A stretch of DNA of 64,000 nucleotides from JAEZBP01 sp963832725. GTDB lineage: Bacteria; Myxococcota_A; Polyangia; Polyangiales; Sandaracinaceae. The stretch's first letter is position 1. Each line of letters begins with the position of its first letter. The translations under genes and the position numbers were made by a program. The notes under the pieces were generated by a model. The model was not told the DNA's origin. It searched no databases and was given only the letters and a program-made list of their open reading frames with translations. Location of the stretch: the NCBI GenBank assembly GCA_963832725.1, contig CAWHVG010000005.1, positions 2,790,001 through 2,854,000 of the forward strand, read 5' to 3'. Positions 18,147 through 27,423 of the stretch are shown piece by piece.

Positions 18147-18483
18147 TTCGCGCCTCCCGCGGTGTCCCCGTAGCGTTCGGGACGCCGCAGCTCGAGAGCA
18201 ATGCCCGTGCCTCGGTGCGAGGCATTCTAGATTTCAGGGGTTACTCTGTGGCGTGATGCCACGACCGGGGCGATATCGACCCTGCGGTTGGTGCCGTGAT
18301 CGATTCGTCGGTCTCGCGTATCGTCACTGACGCGGCGTCGCCGGGCGAGGGCATCGCGAGCGCTCCACGACGGAGCGGCTCGGCGACTGTCCGGGAGTGG
18401 CCACCGGAGAAGCCAGCTGCGGCGTCCGATCACGCGAGATCGGCTCGAAAGAGGGCGGCACAGCGGTTGCGGAGGCCGGCCGC
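18147..18483. other. Divergent intergenic region, about 340 bp
   Basis: It separates the receiver gene from the lipoprotein gene. It contains a moderately AT-rich stretch (TCTAGATTTCAGGGGTTACT around 18229) that may hold promoters. No further gene or repeat is evident. Confidence 0.4.
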
Positions 18484-19740
18484 ATGTCTCAGCGCAGCGT
18501 CGCCCTCGCCGTCCTCCTCGCTCTGACCGGGTGTGCCGGCCTCGACGATCCGGAAGCGACGCCCTCGGGCTACGCGCTGGTGGTGCCGGAGGATCAGGCG
18601 GCGCTGATCGTCGGCCTGCTGAACTTCCCGGGCACGAGCTTCGAGGTGCTCGACGACGCGGCGCGGCTCGACTCGCGCGCGGCCCGCAATCTGATCGACT
18701 ACCGGAACGGGCCGGACGGGATCTGCCCCTCCGGCGACGACACCTACTTCACCGACCTGGCGGAGATCGACGCCGTCCCCTACGTCGGCGACGCGGCGTT
18801 CCAGGCGCTGGAGATCTACGCGGTGGCCCACCCGGCGCCGGCCGGCGAGCTGGTCGAGGGCGTGTCCTTTTTCGGCTGGGAGTCGGAGTCGGTGGTGTGG
18901 GGCGTGAACCAGGCCGATCCGTCCGAGCTCGACGCGCTCCTCGACGATCGCGCGGCGGCGGCGCTGGTGGAAGGCCGGCCCTTCACCACCGTCAGCGAGA
19001 TGGGCCCGCTCTCCTACGTCGGGCCGAGCGCGCTGACTTCGCTCCGCGACGCGGCCACCGACTGGTGGGCGGCGATGACCGAGACCCAGCCCGCGCTCGC
19101 CGGGACCTTCGACTCGGTGAGCTTCGACGAAGCGACCGCAGAGACGGCGCTCGCGATCGCGAACGGCGCCAGCCACGACGAGTTGGTCGCGCACGGCATC
19201 ACCAGCGCGCCGGCCACCGCCATCGTCGACGGCCGCCCCTACGACACGCTGGCGGCGGTCAGCGACACCGGCGGCGTCGGGCCGGCGACGATGAGCGCGC
19301 TCCACGACTACGCGCAGAGCGGCGAGTGGGGTGCGTGCACCAGCGACTTCCAGTCGGCCGTCGAGCCGCACCTTCCGGACGTGCTCTTCCTCAGCGAGAG
19401 CGACCGGCCGCTCGAGTACGTGTCGTTCCCCGGCGAGGGCACGAGCGCGCCGACCGCGGCGCTGGTCCTGGCGCTCTCGGGCGAGCCGAGCGGGAGCACG
19501 GCCGAGGTCCGGGACGCGGCGAGCTACTTCCGCGCGCTCGAGCCTTCCAGCGACACCGCCGACCCGAACGCCGCGGCGGCGATCCAAGCCGCGTTCGACG
19601 CCAACCTCACCGACGTGACCTACGTGGCGGTACACCTGCCGGCCTCCGATCCCTACAGCGCCCAGGTCCGCGTCTTCCTCCTCGGCCGCACCGCCTGCGG
19701 CGACCTCGTCGGCCTGCGCGCCATCGCCATCGAGACCTAA
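18484..19740 (+). CDS. Lipoprotein with helix-hairpin-helix repeats and a NuiA-like C-terminal domain
   Basis: 418 residues from the ATG at 18484, chosen because it gives a lipoprotein signal (MSQRSVALAVLLALTGC). The body holds three HhH-like units (ARNLIDYRN with YVGDAAFQAL, LVEGRPF with YVGPSALTSL, IVDGRPYDTL with GVGPATMSAL). The C-terminal 120 residues (LFLSESDRPLEYVSF, RVFLLGRTACGDLVGLRAIA) resemble the nuclease A inhibitor NuiA fold, including the LVGKTxxGDxxGL-like end. HhH units usually bind DNA, and NuiA blocks a sugar-nonspecific nuclease, so an envelope-located role in handling extracellular DNA or nucleases is a reasonable guess. The NuiA similarity is from motif memory only. Confidence 0.75.
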   Translation: MSQRSVALAVLLALTGCAGLDDPEATPSGYALVVPEDQAALIVGLLNFPGTSFEVLDDAARLDSRAARNLIDYRNGPDGICPSGDDTYFTDLAEIDAVPYVGDAAFQALEIYAVAHPAPAGELVEGVSFFGWESESVVWGVNQADPSELDALLDDRAAAALVEGRPFTTVSEMGPLSYVGPSALTSLRDAATDWWAAMTETQPALAGTFDSVSFDEATAETALAIANGASHDELVAHGITSAPATAIVDGRPYDTLAAVSDTGGVGPATMSALHDYAQSGEWGACTSDFQSAVEPHLPDVLFLSESDRPLEYVSFPGEGTSAPTAALVLALSGEPSGSTAEVRDAASYFRALEPSSDTADPNAAAAIQAAFDANLTDVTYVAVHLPASDPYSAQVRVFLLGRTACGDLVGLRAIAIET

Positions 19741-19998
19741 TCCGCGAGAGCGCGGCGTTGGCCGAACCCGTTCCCTCGTTCGCGACGAGCGTTCGGGACG
19801 CGCTCGCGAGCGTCCGTTCCTGAAGCCGCCGTCCGCGACTCTCGACCCTCCGTGAGTGAGCCCTGTTTTTCAGGCTCGCCGGGGCTTTCGTGCGGGCGCG
19901 TCATCCTCGCGGACGCGCCCCGATCCGCGGCGGCACGGACACGATTCTCGCGGTGTGCCCTTCGCGGAGTCGCTCGAAGGCGTCACACTTGAAGCGAG
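19741..19998. other. Intergenic region, about 260 bp
   Basis: It contains a GC hairpin (GGACGC...GCGTCC around 19796-19815) that could terminate the lipoprotein transcript, and the sequence CCCTGTTTTTCAGG near 19861. No gene is recognised. Confidence 0.3.
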
Positions 19999-21024
19999 AT
20001 GTATGGATTGTACGACTGGCTCCCCCGGCGGCTGGTCATGGCCGCCGCCCCTGCCGTGATTGGCGCCCTGAGCGGGCTCGTCGCGGCACCCTCCGACTGG
20101 AAGCCCGCGACCTTCCTCGCCCTATCGGGCTCGATGGCCGGCGCGGCGCTCCCCAACCTCGGCGAACGGGTCGACGAGGGTGCGCCCTACTGGACCGTGT
20201 TGGTCGCGGTCGGCACCGGACTGATCGGCGCCTTCGGGATCTACGGCTTCTGGCTCTCGTTCGTGCTCGGTCCGGTGGTCGCGCTCGCGCTGACCATCTA
20301 CCTCTGGGTCCCCGTCGCGTTGGCCCGCGGCAGCGAAGCATCACCCACGCTCGAGGACGCGGCGCGATGGTGGCGGGCGACGGGAATCTGGCTCGCGTTC
20401 GCGGCCCTTCCGGCGCTCGGCGCGCGCGGGTCGGAGGCTGTCGGCATCGGCGTCGTCACCGCGCTCGGCGGGCTCCTCGTCGCGCTGGACGCACAGCTCC
20501 GGATGATGGCCCACCGCCGGCTCTGGCGTGACGCGCGCGACGGCAAGAAGGGGCTCGTGCTGATCGACCGCACCGATCAGAACGCGCCGCCGCTGCTACG
20601 CGATCGAGGCCTGCTCGACGGGGTCATCGCCCGCGTGCCCACCGACGGCCCTTATCGCGGAAACGCCCTGCCGCTCGCGCTCGCGCCGCGCGACCGGCTG
20701 CGTCCCGCGCCCATGAACTGGCACGCGTACCCGACCGCCGCGCGCCGGTTGACCGCCACCGTCGGCACCTTCCTGACTCCCTTCGTGGCGTGGGTCGCCG
20801 GCTACCTGGCCGCCAGCCCGGGAGGGTACGGGCATCACTTCGCTCACGACGGGATCGCGGGCATGGTGGCCAGCCTCGCCGTCGCGATCACCGGATTCGA
20901 GCTGCTGTCCAAGCTCGACCCGCGCGGCCGCGCCTACGTGTGGAAGTTCGGCAGCGTGTGCTGGCTCCTGCTCTGCCCGCTCTTCATGCTCTTCTTGGTC
21001 GGCGCCGAGCTGCACCCGACCTGA
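19999..21024 (+). CDS. Multi-spanning membrane protein of unknown function
   Basis: 341 residues with about seven or eight hydrophobic helices in two groups (APAVIGALSGLVAA, YWTVLVAVGTGLIGAFGIYG, VLGPVVALALTIYLWVPVAL; then LTATVGTFLTPFVAWVAGYL, VWKFGSVCWLLLCPLFMLFL) separated by a polar loop of about 90 residues (DARDGKKGLVLIDRTDQNAP). No transporter or enzyme motif is recognised. It ends 6 bp from the convergent mgtE gene. Confidence 0.7.
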   Translation: MYGLYDWLPRRLVMAAAPAVIGALSGLVAAPSDWKPATFLALSGSMAGAALPNLGERVDEGAPYWTVLVAVGTGLIGAFGIYGFWLSFVLGPVVALALTIYLWVPVALARGSEASPTLEDAARWWRATGIWLAFAALPALGARGSEAVGIGVVTALGGLLVALDAQLRMMAHRRLWRDARDGKKGLVLIDRTDQNAPPLLRDRGLLDGVIARVPTDGPYRGNALPLALAPRDRLRPAPMNWHAYPTAARRLTATVGTFLTPFVAWVAGYLAASPGGYGHHFAHDGIAGMVASLAVAITGFELLSKLDPRGRAYVWKFGSVCWLLLCPLFMLFLVGAELHPT

Positions 21025-21030
21025 AGAGGC

Positions 21031-22354
21031 TCACAAGACGGTTCCGCTGAGCACGACGCGCGCGACCTCGAAGTAGATGATGAGGCCGGCCACGTCGACG
21101 AGCGTGGCCACGAAGGGCGCGGAGGCGCTCGCCGGATCGAGGCCGGCGCGGCGCAGCACGAAAGGCAGCAGCGCCCCCGAGAGCGTCCCCCACGTCACGA
21201 CGCCGACCAGGCTCAGACCGACCGTGATCGCCACCAGCGCGTAGTGCGGGCCGTAGGTGTGGAAAGCGGCCTGCCAGACCACGATGCGGACGACGCCGAT
21301 GACGGCGAGGATGACGCCGAGCGTGAGCCCCGACGCCAGCTCGCGCCGCGAGATGCGCCACCAGTCGCGCAGCCTGACCTCGCCGACCGCCATGGCGCGG
21401 ATGATCAGCGTCGACGCCTGCGAGCCCGAGTTGCCGCCGCTCGAGATGATCAGCGGGACGAAGACCGCCAGCACCACCGCCCGCGCGATCTCGTTCTCGA
21501 ACGCGCCCATGGCGGTGGCCGTCAGCATCTCGCCGACGAAGAGGATGGCCAGCCAGCCGGCGCGCTTTCGGATCATCCGCCAGAACGGGGTGTCCATGTA
21601 GGGCGCGTCGAGCGCCTCCATGCCGCCGAACTTCTGCGCGTCCTCGGTCGCCTCTTCCTGCACCACGCCGACGATGTCGTCGATGGTGACGATGCCCTTC
21701 ATCCGGCCGGCGTCGTCGACGACGGGCAGCGCGATGAAGCCGTGCTGGGCGAATCGCTTGGCGACCTCTTCCTGGTCCATGACTTCGCCGATCACGACCG
21801 GGTCGGCGTGCATCATGTCGCGCACGACCGTGTCGGGCGGCGCCGCGAAGAGCTCGCGGAACGAGCACACGCCGAGCAGGCGCTGGTCCGCGGCGAGCAC
21901 GTACGCGTAGTAGATCGTCTCGAGGTGATCGCGGGCCTGTCGCTGCAGGTAGCGGATCGCTTCGTCGACGCGCATCTCGGGCCTGACCCGGGCGAAGCGC
22001 GGGCTCATCGAGACCGCCGGCGTCGTCCTCCGCGTAGGCGAGCAAGGCCGTGACTTCGCGGTGGGTGGCGTCGTCGAGGAGCGCCATCAGCTCCGCGCGC
22101 GCTCGCACGTCGACCTCCTGCAACACGTCGGCGGCGTCGTCCGGCGCCAGCACGCGCATCCACACCCGCCGCTCGCCGGAGGGCAACCCCATCAGGATCT
22201 GCGCCTGCGCCAGCGGGCTCGTCCCGAGGAAGAGATCGTCTCGATCTTCGCGCGGCGCGTTCAGGAAGGCGGCGACGCGCTCCTCGGCCGAGAGCACCGG
22301 CCACGCGTCACGAAGCGCCTGCAGCTCGACCCGCGCGCGCTGCTCCGGGCTCAT
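21031..22354 (-). CDS. mgtE: Magnesium transporter MgtE (frameshifted)
   Basis: An N-terminal MgtE domain (APREDRDDLFLGTSPLAQAQ, LLDDATHREVTALLAYAEDD) is in one frame. The CBS pair (YYAYVLAADQRLLGVCSF, GFIALPVVDDAGRMKGIVTI) and five-helix channel (AGWLAILFVGEMLTATAMGA, SSGGNSGSQASTLIIRA) are in another. Removing one G at GGTCTCGATGAGC near 22008 restores AGGLMSPRF, the normal junction. MgtE is a Mg2+-gated Mg2+ channel in the inner membrane. The start at 22354 is supported by GGAGGGTGATCC directly upstream, nearly the full anti-16S sequence. Confidence 0.9.
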
Positions 22355-22366
22355 GGATCACCCTCC

Positions 22367-22705
22367 GGCGCGTCGTGCGACGAAGCGATGGCGGCGTGCG
22401 CTTCGGCGCCGAGGAGAGAACGCGTCATCGTTGCCTCGCATCCGCCGCGGCGCGGAGGGAGGCCGGGCCGGGCGACTCAGGGGAAGAGGTCTCGGTCTCG
22501 TGTCTCGGCGTGATCCGGCATTCGGCCCTCGATGAAGAGGCGCTCTCGACCCATACGCCCGCTCGCGCGGGGCACAACGGGGGCTGTCCCTCCTCGACGA
22601 TGCTCAGGGTCCGAGAGATTGCTCGCGTCCCCGAGCTCGTCGTGGCGCGAGCCCGCCTCGTTCAGCGCGTGACCCGCGACCGGTGCCCGTGTTCCACTCG
22701 CCTCG
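22367..22705. other. Divergent intergenic region, about 340 bp
   Basis: It separates mgtE from the CocE-type hydrolase. Frames crossing it are Arg/Ala-rich and unconvincing. It must carry both promoters. An Mg2+-sensing leader might be expected upstream of mgtE, but I see no recognisable M-box features. Confidence 0.35.
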
Positions 22706-24727
22706 ATGAAGCAGATCGATCCTCACGAGCACGGTGTCCAAGTCCTCGAGAACGTCTTCATCCCGCTCCCCGACGGCACCCGGATGGCGGCGCGGATTCG
22801 GCTTCCGGCCCGCGCCGAAAACCATCCGGTGCCCGCGCTCTTCGAGTATCTGCCCTATCGGAAGCGCGACCTCACTCGTCATCGCGACGACATCACCCAC
22901 GGCTGGTTCGCGTCGAATGGCTACGCGTGCGTCCGGGTGGACATGCGCGGCTCGGGCGAGTCCGACGGGATCATCGTCGACCAGTACCGGGAGCAGGAGC
23001 TCGCGGATGGGGAGGAGGCGATCCGGTGGATCGCGGCCCAGCCCTGGTGCAACGGCCGTGTCGGGATGATGGGCATCTCCTGGGGCGGGTTCAACAGTCT
23101 CCAGGTCGCGGCCCGGCGACCCGAGGCGCTGAAGGCGATCGTCACGGTCTGCTCCACCGACGATCTCTACAGCGACAACATGCACTACATGGGCGGCTGT
23201 CTGCTGTCCGACAACCTCGTCGAAGCGACGACGATGTTCTCGGTGAACACCTGCCCGCCGGACCCGCAGATTGTGGGAGAGCGCTGGCGGTCGATGTGGC
23301 TCGAGCGCCTCGCCGGCAGCGGCCTCTGGCTCGACGCGTGGCTCCGGCACCAACGCCGGGATGACTACTGGCGGCACGGCTCGGTCTGCGAGGACTACGG
23401 ATTCGATTGCCTGCCCCGTCCTGGCGGTCGGCGGCTGGGCCGACGGGTTCAAGAACTCCGTGTTCCGACTCCTCGAGCACCTCGACGCGCCGAGCTGGGG
23501 CATCGTCGGTCCCTGGGCACACTGCTACCCGCACCTCGGCGTCCCCGGACCGGCGATCGGGTTCCTCCAGGAGTGTCTGCGGTTCTGGAACTGCTGGCTC
23601 AAGGACGGACCTCGCTACGAGGCTCCAGCGCTCCGCGCGTGGATGATGGACAGCGTCCCACCGGCGACGCACTACGAGACCCGGCCTGGCAGGTGGATTG
23701 CCGAAGACGAGTGGCCCTCGGCGCGCATCCCGATGAAGACCCTGCCGCTCGCGCCGGCGCGGCTCTTCCTCCCGGAGCAGTCCATCCGCCGCAAGCACCG
23801 GCGGCTCACGGTCCAGTCGCCGCTCGGCCTCGGCCAGGTCGCGGGCAAGTGGCTGAGCTCGGCGGTCGGACCTCAGCTCGCCCACGATCAGCGCGAGGAG
23901 GACGGCGGCGCGCTGCTCTTCGACACGCTTCCGCTCGCCGACTCGATTCGAGATCTTGGGGGCGCCGATCCTGGAGCTCGAGGTCAGCTCGGACGAGCCC
24001 GTCGCCATGCTCTGCGCGCGCCTCAACGACGTCGCCCCCGACGACAAAGCGACCCGTGTGACCTACGGCCTGCTGAACCTCACGCACCGCGACGGGCACG
24101 AGGCACCGCAGCCACTCGAGCCGGGCAAGCTCTACCGGATTCCGGCTGAGCCTGAACTTCATCGCCGCCCGATTCCCGAAAGGACACCGGATCCGGCTGG
24201 CGCTTTCGACATCGTACTGGCCGATCGCCTGGCCGTCCCCGGCGCCGGCGCGGCTGACGATCCACACCGAGGCTTCCCATCTGCTCCTGCCCATCCGGGG
24301 CCCGAGCTCCGCCGATGACCTCGTCTCCTTCGAGGAGCCTGCGGGCGCCATTCCGCCCGCGCGAACCCAGATTGTCCCGGCCCGGCACGACTGGCTCATC
24401 AACCGGAGCCTCGCCGAGTACCGCACGGACCAGGAGGTGATCGCCGACGACGGGTCGTATCGCTTCGACGACCTCGACCTCACGATCTCGGAGAAGATGA
24501 TCTCGCGGTTCTCCCACGTCTACGATTGCTACGACTCGGTTTCGGGCGAGACTACGACCGAGCGTCGCTTCGAGCGCGGTGACTGGAAGGTCCGGACCAC
24601 GACGCGCACCGTCCTCACCGCCACGCCGACTCACTTCCGGATCCGCGCCGAGCTCGACGGGTACGAAGGCGAGACCCGCGTGTTCACGAAGAACTTCCAG
24701 AGCGAGATTGACCGCGACCTCGTGTGA
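22706..24727 (+). CDS. CocE/NonD family X-Pro dipeptidyl-peptidase-type hydrolase (three frameshifts)
   Basis: About 673 residues after repair. N-terminal part: VFIPLPDGTRMAARIRLPA, VRVDMRGSGESDG and the nucleophile elbow MGISWGGFNSLQ. The middle part in the next frame has CPVLAVGGWADGF (acid region) and GPWAHCYPHLG (catalytic His region). The C-terminal jelly-roll has LELEVSSDEPVAMLCARL and HRIRLALSTSYWPIAWPSP. Breaks fall near 23405, 23948 and 24140; each is fixed by one base. Such serine hydrolases cleave acyl, ester or Xaa-Pro bonds. There is no signal peptide, so it is cytosolic. It lies beside the ligase/peptidase operon and may process its product. Confidence 0.82.
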
Positions 24728-24744
24728 GCGACGCGCTCAGCCAC

Positions 24745-25770
24745 TCATGCGAAGCGCGCGAGCTCGTCCCGCTCCTCGGGCGCCGCTACCTCGCGCGCCA
24801 GCGCCAGCTCCTCCGGTGACCACGACCAGGGGCCCGGCACCTGCGCGGCGAGCGCACGGACGTCCTCCGAGGGATGCGCGTGCGCGCTCTGCACCACGCG
24901 ATAGAGGGGCATGTGCGGCCAAAGCCCCGGTGGTTGTTGGACCTGGAAGTCGCCGTACCGTTCGGTCACGGCGTCGCGCACCAGGGCCATCACCTCGGCG
25001 GCCGCGCTCGTTTCGAGCGCCGACGCGACATGGCTCGCGAGCTGCGCGTCCTCGGAGCTCGCGCGGGAGAGCGGTAGCATCAGGAGCGACGCGAGGCGTG
25101 CCTCGTCCCTCGCGATCACCGCGTGGAGGGGCCGAAGCTCCACCGGACCGAGCGTCGAGATGCCGTCGAAGAACGCCCGTCGACTCTCCGGGTCGGGCCG
25201 CCGCAGGATGTCCGCGAGGGCCTCCGCGACGTGCGTGCGAAACGCTCCGCTCGCCAGCTCCTCGCGGAGGAGCGGCGCGGCGGTGTCTCCGTCGAGCTCG
25301 CCGAGCGCGGTCACCCCGAGATCGTGGACGAAGAAGCGAGCGATGAGCGGAGCTATCTCCGTCTCGACCGGGACCTCGCGGTAGTACTCCAGCGTGAGCA
25401 CCACGAGCGCGTCGGAGAGCGCGCCCCGAGCGGGAGGCCAAGGGCCACCGACCAGCGCGTGATACTCGGACGGCGCGGCACGACACGCCTCGAGCGCGCG
25501 CCCGTAATAGGTCGCCGCGACGGAAGCCCCCGCGTAGACGAGCCCGTGGCCGACCGTCTCCGTCGCGCCGCGAAGGTTGTAGAGCAGCTGGCGAAAACCG
25601 CCCTGCTTCACCTCGTACGAGAAGCGCGCAGCCGCGCGCTCGGGCCTCGCGGCGGCGAGCGCCTCGAGATCGGTGTCGAACGCTTCGGTCAGCACGGAGC
25701 CCGAGCGTGCGCGTCGGGCTGCCGAGGGGCTGGGAGAGAGCGTAGCGGTCGAAGAGCTCTCGTCGTGCAT
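24745..25770 (-). CDS. DMP19/DUF4375-like and HEAT-repeat protein
   Basis: 341 residues. About residues 45-100 (FSYEVKQGGFRQLLYNLRGA, then HGLVYAGASVAATYYGRALE) resemble the DMP19/DUF4375 domain, whose hallmark is an E-V-x-N/Q-GGF-x-Q-x-x-Y-N motif. The remainder forms HEAT-like helical pairs (LGELDGDTAAPLLREELASG, LHAVIARDEARLASLLMLPL, ALETSAAAEVMALVRDAV). DMP19 proteins have been described as DNA mimics that bind repressors; whether this one does is unknown. It converges on the CocE-type gene (17 bp gap) and lies downstream of the M20 gene. Confidence 0.6.
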   Translation of the reverse strand: MHDESSSTATLSPSPSAARRARSGSVLTEAFDTDLEALAAARPERAAARFSYEVKQGGFRQLLYNLRGATETVGHGLVYAGASVAATYYGRALEACRAAPSEYHALVGGPWPPARGALSDALVVLTLEYYREVPVETEIAPLIARFFVHDLGVTALGELDGDTAAPLLREELASGAFRTHVAEALADILRRPDPESRRAFFDGISTLGPVELRPLHAVIARDEARLASLLMLPLSRASSEDAQLASHVASALETSAAAEVMALVRDAVTERYGDFQVQQPPGLWPHMPLYRVVQSAHAHPSEDVRALAAQVPGPWSWSPEELALAREVAAPEERDELARFA

Positions 25771-26074
25771 CGCGCATGACGGAAACGTATGCCCGCGCCC
25801 GCGACGACGCCCGCGAACGGTGGTCCGGATGGCGCCTTCGGGGCATCGGCGGAAGCGAGCCGCGCTTCAGCGCTCGTTCGACTTCGCGACCGACGACGTC
25901 CGCGGGAGGGCCTTCGCCCCGCTCCGGTCCTCGTCCATCGCGTCACGGCGCCGCCTTACGACGTGATTGAGCGCAAGAGCGCGCTGGCGGCGACCCCTCC
26001 CTCGACATGGTCACGAAGCAAGAGAAGTCGCTCGACGACTTCGAGCCGGATTTCCGTCTCCACGACCTCCACGG
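25771..26074. other. Gap of about 300 bp, no recognised gene
   Basis: This lies between the M20 gene's reconstructed stop and the DMP19-like start. One frame of the M20 gene runs on to 25956 with an Arg- and Leu-rich tail, which I consider non-native. The promoter of the DMP19-like gene should lie here. Confidence 0.35.
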
Positions 26075-27423
26075 TCAGGTCACGCGCTCCGGGCGCCCGC
26101 CCTCGACGACGATGCTCGAGCCCCCGCCGCCGAGCGTCGCGATTCCTGGGCGTCGCGAGCAGGCGCCCCGTGGCCACGGTCAGCGTCCGAGCGACGTTCT
26201 CGCAGGCCCGCAGGGAGACCCACTCGTCCGCGCTGTGCGCCAGGTCGATGTCGCCGGGTCCGTAGATGACCATCGGCACGCCCGCCCGACGCACCCAGCC
26301 CGCCATGTCACAGCCGAAGGGCGCCGCCCGCACCCGCGGCGCAGTGCCCATGACCTCCTCGTGGGCCGCCGCGAGCTCGGTCACCACGGGATGGTTGCGG
26401 GGGGTTCGAGCCGAGCCGAAGCCCCGGGAGGTCACCGTCACGGTCGGGGGGTTGGCTTTCAGCCAGGGGTCCCGGGTCCCCGCGCGATCGACCGCGCGGC
26501 GAATTCGCTCCTCGGCCTGCTCGACGGTCTCGTCGACCGACACGCCCACCCGCAGCTCGACCAGCAGGCCGTCCATGACGGCGGATATGAAGGTTCCCCC
26601 GGTGACGCGACCCACGCTGGTCGCGTAGGGGAGCTCGAGGTCGCGCAGCAAGGGATCGGACTCGCCCTCGTTGAGCACGCGTTCGTCGCGGCGGAGCTCC
26701 TCGTGGATCACGAGATAGTGCTCGAACGCGCACTCGCCGGCCCGGCGCACGCTGGCGTGAGCCGAGCGCCCCGGCACGAAGATTCGACACGCCCATCGCG
26801 CCGGCATGCGCCGCCACGATCGTGGGCTGGCCGTCGATCAGCGACGGCTCCGGGAGGAAGGCGACGTCCCCGCGCCAGCCCCGCTCGATCGCCGACAGCG
26901 TGCCGACGCCGCTGTCTTCCTCCGCGGGGACCGCGACGAACACGATCTGCCCCGCGAAGTCCGCCCCGGAAGCCGCAAAGACATCGAGGACCTCGAGGGC
27001 TGCGACGAGACCGGACTTCATGTCGCAGGATCCTCGTCCGTAGAGGCGGTCACCGTCCACGACACCCGAGAACGGATCCCTGGACCACTGGGCGAGGTCG
27101 CCCGGCGGGACGACGTCGACGTGCCCGGTCAGGAGCACCGCCGGTCCCGGTCGGGAGCCGCGGAGCCTAGCGGCCACGACCGGGATGCGGGCGCGGGCGA
27201 CCTCGTGCCCGGGATAGCCCGGGAGCGTGGCCAGCGACGCGGCGTCGTCGTACCACACGTCCACCTCGGCGCCGATCCCCTGCAGGTAGTGGGCGACCCG
27301 CAGCACCACGTTCTCCTCGAAGCCATCGAAGGACGGGTAGCGGACCAGATCGACGAGCCGCTCCCGGATGCGTGCGGGCTCCACTGCCGTCGAGCGGTCC
27401 AGAGCTCTGTCGCGTTCGCTCAC
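26075..27423 (-). CDS. M20 family metallopeptidase/deacylase (ArgE/DapE/ACY1-like, two frameshifts)
   Basis: About 448 residues after repair. Zinc ligands are visible in order: GHVDVVPPG (His, Asp), GRGSCDMKSG (bridging Asp), PAEEDSGVG (Glu-Glu) and DLAHSADEWVS (final His). The lid domain RIFVPGRSAHASV is in the next frame; one extra T near 26784 breaks it. The proper C-terminus is probably GGGGSSIVVEGG in a third frame, ending at 26075; the alternative is a 70-residue odd tail to 25956. M20 enzymes hydrolyse N-acyl amino acids or dipeptides. The GTG start overlaps the stop of the EctC-ATP-grasp gene (GTGA), so the two are translationally coupled. Confidence 0.85.

Noticed and set aside
22355..22705. 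A magnesium riboswitch upstream of mgtE
   Set aside because: The ribosome binding site is directly at the start codon and no M-box-like conserved sequence is visible in the divergent region.
25789..26265. Plus-strand frames in the gap before the M20 gene (for example from 26007, MVTKQEKSLDDFEPDFRL)
   Set aside because: Only the first 20 residues look protein-like; the frame then becomes the antisense of M20 motifs. No ribosome binding site was found.
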